From the NCBI GenBank assembly GCA_030690165.1, contig JAUYHF010000041.1, positions 1 to 64,000 of the forward strand: DNA of 64,000 bases, in the 5' to 3' direction. Positions 59,601-64,000 of the stretch are shown one piece after another. The notes beneath the pieces are model-generated. The model was given only the letters and a program-made list of their open reading frames with translations. It did no database searches and had not been told where the DNA came from. The translations under genes and the position numbers were made by a program. Position 1 is the stretch's first letter; each line of letters begins with the position of its first letter. The DNA comes from Deltaproteobacteria bacterium. GTDB lineage: Bacteria > Desulfobacterota > GWC2-55-46 > UBA9637.

Positions 59601-59671
59601 AGGAGAGGCCCATCGCCGTGTGTTACAGCAGCGAGTTGTTCGGGATTAAGATTAGCTTCATCTTCACGCAT
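56648..59671 (-). CDS. UvrD/PcrA-type helicase fused to a PD-(D/E)XK nuclease with Fe-S cysteines
   Basis: The 1007-residue protein has the helicase part with Walker A AGAGTGKTKVI (28-38), LVDEFQDTN and VVGDDDQSIYKFRGA, and LTVHKAKGLEFPVVF near the end of the motor. The C-terminal nuclease has DFVVDLGMNRLKGRWDLI, IIDFKTSD and LQLMLYALAY (RecB-like). Cysteines in YRTCPLKYKY and CEYCAFNNIC frame it as in AddB or Cas4 Fe-S nucleases. It probably acts in double-strand-break end processing. Three segments (about 335-346, 372-396 and 813-823) coincide with DNA repeats and lack conservation marks, but the frame stays open. No partner subunit is adjacent. Confidence 0.88.
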   Translation of the reverse strand: MREDEANLNPEQLAAVTHGDGPLLIIAGAGTGKTKVITHRIAHLIKSGVNPSQILALTFTEKAAGEMEERVDRLVPYGYSNVWISTFHSFGDRILRDNAIEIGLVPDFKVLNDAERIIFLKEQLFELPLNYYRPLGNPTKYIYAIIKLIGRLKDEDVGTEEYADYAEKLKKATEGLGGEIETIQQDELSKTYAKYQGLMARHGYLDFGDQVVLPLKLFRTRQHILKRYQEKFRYILVDEFQDTNYAQFQLVRLLSEGHGNITVVGDDDQSIYKFRGAAVSNILTFQELYPDAKLVTLTKNYRSVQSVLDSAYRLISHNNPDRLEKKSGIDKRLTSGVGGRGSGVGGQIKHLHFDTLTKEAEAVAEMIEEKVSRCKMQKDSCKMPPIPRSPVPDPRPLSYKDFAILVRANNDAEPFLKALKSKGIPHRFSGNQGLYSREEIRILIAFLNTITDFNDSMSLYHLACSEIYQLNAKDLIPCHSISRGSHKPLYYVMKEISEFGMKNPVNQKTGQQTLISEEGLATITKLIQDIEKYSQMAMEETAGRVLYSFLMDTGYITGLSQENSANAVEKVQNIAKFFELTQHIENTLSVKKVAVFADYLDLLLEAGDNPGAAEPDIEADWVQVLTVHKAKGLEFPVVFMVSLVADRFPRKERSEQIELPDALIKDILPSGDFHLQEERRLFYVGMTRAMNELYLTSASDYGGVRVKKISPFVLEALDMPKAEVAAVKTKPMEAIKRYAPVKEMTNEFPAMPDDAVLSLSHYQIDDYRTCPLKYKYVHILKVPLLPHHSIMYGKAMHEVVSTYFRKKLDGRPASPRLTPSGASLDELITVFDANWRSEGFVTKKHELQRYETGKEAIKKFYNEQEQNGINPAAIERDFVVDLGMNRLKGRWDLIEERGDGPYIIDFKTSDVREQKNADKKTKDSLQLMLYALAYRENFKKLPSGCELHFLESGLVGKAVFEEKHIQKILDIIDRAAKGIRQRDYTAKPDYLNCEYCAFNNICPATAY
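57203..57235. repeat. CCCCCGA hairpin repeat inside the UvrD-type reading frame
   Basis: CCCCCGA and TCGGGGG (57208-57230) form a 7-bp stem around AGGGGTCAA. Flanks AGGCTTG and CTGGC are shared in part with the intergenic copy at 61531. It is translated as about residues 813-823 (SPRLTPSGAS). Confidence 0.8.
58484..58557. repeat. GGGGATC/GGGGACC run with TGCATCTT repeats inside the UvrD-type frame
   Basis: There are five G4-5 blocks (GGGGATC, GGGGACC, GGGGACC, GGGGGATC, GGGGGC). They are followed by CATCTTGCAACTG and TTGCATCTTGCATCTTG. It is translated as about residues 372-396 (KMQKDSCKMPPIPRSPVPDP). The inverted C-rich copy lies 77 bp further on. Confidence 0.78.
58635..58668. repeat. CCCCTGATCCCCGACCCC repeat inside the UvrD-type frame
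   Basis: The C-rich run is the inverse of the G-rich run at 58484-58522. It is translated as SGVGGRGSGVGG, residues about 335-346. Together the two could pair across the gene segment between them. Confidence 0.78.
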
Positions 59672-59860
59672 AGTGTTATTATAGAGCCTGTGGCGGAACT
59701 ATGTCAAATAATGATGTTATTCTTGCTTGACAGTAACTCTGTTTCTTGGTTAAGTAGAGAAAATTTGTTAATAATATAGTTGGGCAGTGAGTAATATCCT
59801 AATTCCGATGTTAGTGGAACGGTTTCCGTTCAGATAATAACTGGTTAGCCATCAATCTAA

Positions 59861-59889
59861 TTGACAGACCATATCGATAGTGATATCGT
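59861..59889 (+). promoter_or_regulatory. vapBC promoter with overlapping operator
   Basis: TTGACA (59861-59866) is followed after 17 bp by TATCGT (59884-59889). A perfect inverted repeat, CGATA-GTGA-TATCG (59875-59888), overlaps the -10 box. This position fits autorepression by the VapB-VapC complex. Confidence 0.6.
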
Positions 59890-59919
59890 AGTACAAAATA
59901 CATCGATGGAGGTATTATT

Positions 59920-60126
59920 ATGCAATCAGTAACAGTATCACCAAAATATCAAGTCGTTATACCAAAAACAGTTAGGGAGTCATTGAATCTTCATCCAGGC
60001 CAAAAAATGCAGGTTGTTGAATATGCCGGACGTATTGAACTCATACCGGAACGCGATATCAAAGAACTCCGTGGATTTCTTAAAGGCATCAATACAGAAT
60101 TTAAACGAGAGGAAGATCGGGTATGA
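59920..60126 (+). CDS. vapB: AbrB-fold VapB antitoxin
   Basis: The 68-residue protein is an AbrB/SpoVT-type DNA-binding antitoxin: VSPKYQVVIPKTVRESLNLH and PGQKMQVVEYAGRIELIPE. Its C-terminal tail (KGINTEFKREEDRV) would bind VapC. GGAGG precedes the ATG. The last four bases overlap vapC. It is unrelated in sequence to the antitoxin at 13020. Confidence 0.92.
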   Translation: MQSVTVSPKYQVVIPKTVRESLNLHPGQKMQVVEYAGRIELIPERDIKELRGFLKGINTEFKREEDRV

Positions 60127-60497
60127 ATATCGTTGATTCTTCCGGATGGCTTGCATACTTCGCAGATGAGCCTAATGCCAAGCATTTCCTGGCCCCGCTA
60201 AGTGATTCAGCGTTACTTGTTGTCCCTACGGTATTGATATACGAGGTCTGCAAGGTCATTCTCCGGGAGTCCGGTGAAAATGAAGCACTGCAGGCAATTG
60301 TTGCAATGCAAAAAGGAACAGTTGTAGAGCTGAACGCACAGTTGGCAATTGTTGCTTCAAAGCTAAGTTTGGAGCATAATCTTCCAATGGCGGACAGTAT
60401 CATTCTCGCAACTGCTCAGCAATTCAAAGCAATTCTCTGGACTCAGGATTCAGATTTTAAAAATATAAGTAATGTGAAGTATTTTCCAAAGAAATAA
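60123..60497 (+). CDS. vapC: VapC-type PIN-domain ribonuclease toxin
   Basis: The 124-residue PIN toxin has its first acidic residue in NIVDSSGWLAYF, the conserved Glu in LIYEVCKVIL, and the others in LPMADSIILA and LWTQDSDF. The four-acid active site appears complete, so it should cleave RNA when freed from VapB. It overlaps the antitoxin gene by 4 bp. It differs from the vapC at 12625 and belongs to another subfamily. Confidence 0.92.
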   Translation: MNIVDSSGWLAYFADEPNAKHFLAPLSDSALLVVPTVLIYEVCKVILRESGENEALQAIVAMQKGTVVELNAQLAIVASKLSLEHNLPMADSIILATAQQFKAILWTQDSDFKNISNVKYFPKK

Positions 60498-60683
60498 GAA
60501 ACTACCAACCAATCAATCAACCGGACGCATGAGAAGCTGCACCAGTTATTTCTGACGTTAGCCATAACAACATAGTAGGTAATTCAAGTACGAATTAAAA
60601 GAAGCAGGGAACATAAAAAGGACAGCAGATTTATTTCCAGCAAGATTCAAATTCATCAATGCAGAGAGGCATCGCAACACGGT

Positions 60684-61505
60684 TTACCTAAAAACTGCGT
60701 GTACTCCCCATGCAAACAGTTTTATTGTTATAAAAGAACCTATAAGAATTAAAAAAGCGATTATAGAATAAATAGCCGCCTTTCTCCCCCGCCAGCCAAC
60801 AGTCAATCTCCCGTGAAGCAGGGCAGCATATAAAAACCATGTGATAAGCGACCATGTCTGCCTCGGCTCCCATGTCCAGTAACTGCCCCATACATATTCA
60901 GCCCATATTGCCCCGGTGATTATGGCCAATGTCAGGAGAGGAAAACCATAGGTAAGACATTTGTAGCTGAGATCATCCAAAATATCCAGAGACGGGAGCA
61001 GAAAATATAATCCGCCCACCTTTTTGCTTTTTAGATAGTGCTCCTGAATCAGATACATTATACCAAATAAAAAGGCCATGGCAAAAAAGGCATTTCCGAA
61101 AAATGCAAGACCTACGTGGATTGGAAGCCAGTAGCTCTCAAGGGACGGCGCCAGCGGAATTATCTCTTTGGGAAGAAACGATGCAGTAATAAGAAGAAGC
61201 ATTGCAAACGGCGCAACAAATGAACCCAGTACAGCCAGCCTGTATCTGAAGCGGAGTAAAAGATATATAATTACCACCATCCATGAAAATAGAGAGAAGA
61301 CTTCGTGGAGGTTTGCAAATGGCGGTCTGCCTGCCTCAATCCACCTGCTGACAATGGTAAGGGTGTGAAAGACAAAGCCTGCAAGTATGGTCTTATTTGC
61401 AATCCTTAATATCTTATCATTGTGCAATATAAGATAGGCCGTGGTTATGAATGTGGCCAAGAGATAAAGAACTACTGTTATATAGAAGAATGTAATGTTC
61501 ATCAA
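60684..61505 (-). CDS. CcsA/ResC/HemX-type cytochrome c assembly protein
   Basis: The 273-residue membrane protein has about eight helices. The WWD-like motif is WGSYWTWEPRQTWSLI, and histidines in FANLHEVF, IHVGLAFF and YAALLHGR could bind haem. In system II c-type cytochrome maturation such proteins move haem across the membrane. Its neighbour makes sirohaem, and HemX-like members often sit beside hemA; hemA is not visible here. Confidence 0.88.
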   Translation of the reverse strand: MMNITFFYITVVLYLLATFITTAYLILHNDKILRIANKTILAGFVFHTLTIVSRWIEAGRPPFANLHEVFSLFSWMVVIIYLLLRFRYRLAVLGSFVAPFAMLLLITASFLPKEIIPLAPSLESYWLPIHVGLAFFGNAFFAMAFLFGIMYLIQEHYLKSKKVGGLYFLLPSLDILDDLSYKCLTYGFPLLTLAIITGAIWAEYVWGSYWTWEPRQTWSLITWFLYAALLHGRLTVGWRGRKAAIYSIIAFLILIGSFITIKLFAWGVHAVFR

Positions 61506-61530
61506 TCACCATCTGCGATTTAAGATTTTA

Positions 61531-61562
61531 CCCCCGACAGAGTCAATCGGGGGCAAGCCTAC
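61531..61562. repeat. CCCCCGA hairpin repeat, intergenic copy at the end of the sirohaem gene
   Basis: CCCCCGA-CAGAGTCAA-TCGGGGG is followed by CAAGCCTAC. Read on the minus strand it begins GTAGGCTTGCCCCCGATTG. The GTAG provides the TAG stop of the preceding gene. It is the same family as the in-frame copy at 57203. Confidence 0.82.
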
Positions 61563-62203
61563 AACAGATTAAACCCGTTTCCCAAAACCTTCTGAAGAAG
61601 TTTATTTATCTCCTGCTTCTTTCCTTTGCGAATCCACTCCAGCATGGGAGAATTCACAAGTTTTTCAAACATCTCTTTATTTTTATCAGATTCCTTGCTT
61701 CCGGTCAACACCTTCTCCCTTACCTTGCCCATAATATCAAGGAACACAGCATATTCCCTGCCGAATTCTTTTTCCAGTTTTTCCCTTATCTTTTTTGCCA
61801 TTGCAGGGCTTTTGCCTGAGGTGGAGATGGCTATCAAGAGGTAGCCGCGCTCCACAACCGAAGGCACAATAAAATTACATAACTCAGGCACATCCACAAC
61901 ATTTAAGAGTATGCCCTGTTTTTTTGCATCTTTAAATACTGCTTTATTTACCAGAGGGTCATTTGTGGCGCTGTAGGCAAGAAAAAAACCCTTTAAATCC
62001 CCTGTTTTGTAAGGATTGGGGCAATAGCTGATTTGCTTTTTACCGGCAAGCCTTTTTAAGGCAGGGGTAAGTTTCGGGCTTATGACCAAAACCTTTGCGC
62101 CTGCATTGAGGAGAGAGGCAACCTTTCTTTCTGCAACACTGCCTCCTCCTACGACAATGCAAGGTTTATCGTTTATATCAAGAAAGATAGGATAATACCG
62201 CAC
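61559..62203 (-). CDS. Precorrin-2 dehydrogenase / sirohydrochlorin ferrochelatase (Met8/CysG-N type)
   Basis: The 214-residue enzyme ends the sirohaem pathway. The NAD motif CIVVGGGSVAERKVASLLNAG is near the start (residues about 15-35). FFLAYSATNDPLVNKAV and LLIAISTSGKSPAMAKKI are typical. It supplies sirohaem, presumably for the sirohaem-type Fe-S protein at 52340. Its stop codon lies inside a palindromic repeat, so the natural C-terminus may have been changed. Confidence 0.92.
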   Translation of the reverse strand: MRYYPIFLDINDKPCIVVGGGSVAERKVASLLNAGAKVLVISPKLTPALKRLAGKKQISYCPNPYKTGDLKGFFLAYSATNDPLVNKAVFKDAKKQGILLNVVDVPELCNFIVPSVVERGYLLIAISTSGKSPAMAKKIREKLEKEFGREYAVFLDIMGKVREKVLTGSKESDKNKEMFEKLVNSPMLEWIRKGKKQEINKLLQKVLGNGFNLL

Positions 62204-62209
62204 AGTATA

Positions 62210-63082
62210 TTATTGTGGTTTTTCTTCAAGTAATTTTAATAATGCATTGGCATCCATATATCCCGGAACCAGCCTGCCGTCGGGAAAGATAATGGTCGGC
62301 GTGCCTGTAATACCGAGGGTTTGTCCCAGCTTGAGGTTTGCATCTACCTCTTTTGTGCCGCAATCCTTTTTTTCACTTAATCCTGACAAAAGACCTTCCC
62401 ACGGCTTAGGAAGTTTTTTTCCTTCAAAGGCATCCTCCAGAAGGCTTGCCGATTTTTCACAGACGATTGCCCTGCTTTTACCGTATGCCTCAGGATGGAT
62501 CTGAACTAATGGAAAAAGTTTTATATAGAATACAATATCTTTTCTCTGTTCCAGAACCTTTTTTACTTCCGCGTGAAGCCTTTTACAATAAGGACAGTCA
62601 GGGTCGTCAAAGATGATAATCTTTTTAGTGGCATGAGGGTCGCCCATAATCACAGCTTCATCAAGGGGGATCTGAGCGGTGTTTACTTTGCGCAGTTGTT
62701 GAGGCTCGGCAGATTGTTTGCCCAGAGCAGAAAGAGGTGTAATCTGACCCTCCACCATATATTTTTTCGTAAAATCCACATAGACCATAAAGCCCTGCTG
62801 CCCTTCTCCTGTCCCAATGGTACCCTTTATTTCCCAGAGTCCCTTTATCGGCGACATCTTGATCTCGGTTATTTCCGCCTTATAGACATCGGCCTTGATC
62901 AATTTTTTTGCCTCATCCTTTGTCAGGGTATGACAGCTTAAGCATTCTTTGCCCTTCTTTATGTTCTGAAAGGCATAACCTCTGCCGGCATACAACAGGC
63001 AAAAAGCAGCAGTAAGCAGTAAGCAAAAAATAGCGGATGCCAGCCGTTTCACACTTTGGACTTGCAATGAATCTCTTTCCAT
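62210..63082 (-). CDS. DsbC/DsbG-like thiol-disulphide protein with N-terminal CXXCH
   Basis: The 290-residue periplasmic protein has a signal peptide followed by a segment with CLSCH (47-51), a haem-c-type motif. A thioredoxin-fold domain with CPYC in FDDPDCPYCKRLH and the cis-Pro loop in TGTPTIIFPDGR comes next. The extra CXXCH is not part of classical DsbC. The hydrophobic signal core (FCLLLTAAFCLLYAG) is encoded by GCAGTAAGCAGTAAGC-type DNA repeats (62998-63032). It may help cytochrome c or disulphide maturation; the neighbouring CcsA-like gene supports that. Confidence 0.83.
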   Translation of the reverse strand: MERDSLQVQSVKRLASAIFCLLLTAAFCLLYAGRGYAFQNIKKGKECLSCHTLTKDEAKKLIKADVYKAEITEIKMSPIKGLWEIKGTIGTGEGQQGFMVYVDFTKKYMVEGQITPLSALGKQSAEPQQLRKVNTAQIPLDEAVIMGDPHATKKIIIFDDPDCPYCKRLHAEVKKVLEQRKDIVFYIKLFPLVQIHPEAYGKSRAIVCEKSASLLEDAFEGKKLPKPWEGLLSGLSEKKDCGTKEVDANLKLGQTLGITGTPTIIFPDGRLVPGYMDANALLKLLEEKPQ

Positions 63083-63172
63083 GTATCCTCCTTTATAATG
63101 TCAAATTGTTTTACAAAACATCTCGCTCATTTATGACATTTCGCCGAATCAATAGCGATGGCATTCATCATA

Positions 63173-64000
63173 CTATTGTTTAGTTTGCTCTAATACCTTC
63201 AAAAAACGATTTTGATAAAAATCCTTTGCTGCTGATTGTTTTTCCCTGGCATATATATTTACAATATCATAATTGTCAAACAACAAATCAACTATTTTTG
63301 AATCTAATAATTTCTTATTAGACATATCTTTTATCGTTTTATAAACTTCTTCTTTGTTCATAGCTGCTCTATACGGTCTATCTTCAGAAATTGCAGTAAA
63401 TATGTCAGCAACTGTCATTATCCTGGCCCCTGTATCAATTTCCTCCTCTTTACAATGAAAGGGATAACCATTGCCGTCCAATTTTTCATGATGATAAGCT
63501 GCCCATTCCGCAATTTGTTGAAGACCGCCGATTGTATTGATCACATAATATGAATAATATGTATGGCATCGTATGACAGCTAATTCTTCCTTGGTTAATT
63601 TGTCAGGTTTTTCGAGGATATTATTAGGAATGATTAACTTACCAATGTCATGCATATTTCCAGCTATTTTTATTAGATTTATTTCATGTTCGGTCAAACC
63701 AAATAATTTAGACAATATTTCGGCGCTTGCGGAAACACCTGTCGTATGAGTAGCTGTAAAAGTAGACTTAAAATCAATAATGTCTTTATAAACTTCCGCT
63801 ATTAATGCGATCCCTTTTAAATCAATCTCAACATTCCTATAAGGACCATTGTGAAGAAGCACCGGGTATAATCTTGGAGATACAAGATCCAACCAAAATT
63901 CTTCCCGTTTTGATGCTTCTATAAAGAAATCTATAATTCGTTCATGAACAATCGTATTCTTAAGACCGGTCACTTTCTCAATAATATCTTTGTTTTGATG
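63173..64000 (-). CDS. HD-GYP domain protein, start outside the window
   Basis: The frame stays open to the window edge, giving at least 275 residues. The HD-GYP domain has ATHTTGVSASAEIL, MHDIGKLIIPNNI, AAYHHEKLDGNGYPF and DIFTAISEDRPYRAAM. Such proteins hydrolyse cyclic di-GMP. The domain starts about 90 residues into the visible part, and an unseen N-terminal part could hold a sensor or receiver domain. A GTG at 63973 is possible, but the frame upstream reads protein-like (DIIEKV). Confidence 0.88.
   Translation of the reverse strand, partial: HQNKDIIEKVTGLKNTIVHERIIDFFIEASKREEFWLDLVSPRLYPVLLHNGPYRNVEIDLKGIALIAEVYKDIIDFKSTFTATHTTGVSASAEILSKLFGLTEHEINLIKIAGNMHDIGKLIIPNNILEKPDKLTKEELAVIRCHTYYSYYVINTIGGLQQIAEWAAYHHEKLDGNGYPFHCKEEEIDTGARIMTVADIFTAISEDRPYRAAMNKEEVYKTIKDMSNKKLLDSKIVDLLFDNYDIVNIYAREKQSAAKDFYQNRFLKVLEQTKQ

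Noticed and set aside
59844-60565. 9-bp direct repeat GTTAGCCAT flanking the second vapBC cassette (59844-59852 and 60557-60565), considered as integron attC or insertion duplications
   Set aside because: The core differs from the GTTRRRY integron site, there is no paired attC stem structure, and a 9-bp match over 700 bp can be chance.

Overview
The window reads as a chromosomal segment of an uncultivated Gram-negative bacterium. The outer-membrane side is shown by a TPR protein ending in a beta-barrel with a C-terminal aromatic residue and by periplasmic Dsb-like and NirK proteins. Flavin-dependent ThyX, short-form HisG, fused HisIE, a Usp-Usp-PCP_red protein and a copper nitrite reductase beside Fe-S genes would suit Nitrospirota, Methylomirabilota or Desulfobacterota relatives. 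The phylum is an inference that I cannot settle from the sequence alone. No rRNA, tRNA or CRISPR array was seen.

Layout. 1-0.3 kb: the end of an IS3-family element. 0.55-11.4 kb: housekeeping genes on the plus strand (CIRCE-controlled groESL, nth, glmU, glmS, radC, plsY, and glnB-glnA behind a sigma-54 promoter). 11.5-18.8 kb: an accessory block with a large FecR-domain secreted protein, a TPR/beta-barrel outer-membrane protein, toxin-antitoxin genes and two broken copies of the FecR gene's 3' end. 18.9-25.8 kb: a stress-protein fusion, a P2A-type cation ATPase, an SPFH protein, plsC and corA. 25.8-31.6 kb (minus strand): hisG-murA-prfA-thyX-rpmE-HIT-hisIE. 31.6-47.9 kb (minus strand): a surface-glycan locus with four glycosyltransferases, a flippase, two GDP-mannose dehydratase homologues, a GDP-fucose synthase-like reductase, two methyltransferases and, unusually, four radical SAM proteins. 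47.9-51.7 kb: comEA-like, tldD, an OB-fold-like secreted protein and an AEC carrier. 51.6-56.6 kb: a nitrite/Fe-S module (peroxiredoxin, sirohaem-type Fe-S protein, Mrp, DUF542, a mini haem-copper-oxidase-like protein, ferredoxin, Nfu, NirK). 56.6-64 kb: a UvrD-PD-(D/E)XK helicase-nuclease, vapBC, cytochrome c/sirohaem assembly genes, a DsbC-like protein and an HD-GYP protein.

The most striking structure is not a gene. Palindromic repeats of several sequence families fill the intergenic gaps. The two best-defined families share one layout: GTAG, hairpin 1, linker, hairpin 2, CTAC. Members or relatives also lie in frame inside three conserved enzymes (P-type ATPase twice, TldD once, UvrD-type helicase three times). 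Elsewhere repeats supply the N-terminus of HisG, part of a signal peptide and the stop codon of a sirohaem gene. This looks like an active or recently active repeat system that tolerates insertion into reading frames, comparable in principle to the Rickettsia palindromic elements. Further leads are the FecR/TPR-barrel pair with its C-terminal gene fragments separated by toxin-antitoxin cassettes, the radical-SAM-rich glycan locus with one protein carrying SPASM-like cysteines at its N-terminus, and the compact NirK/Fe-S module.
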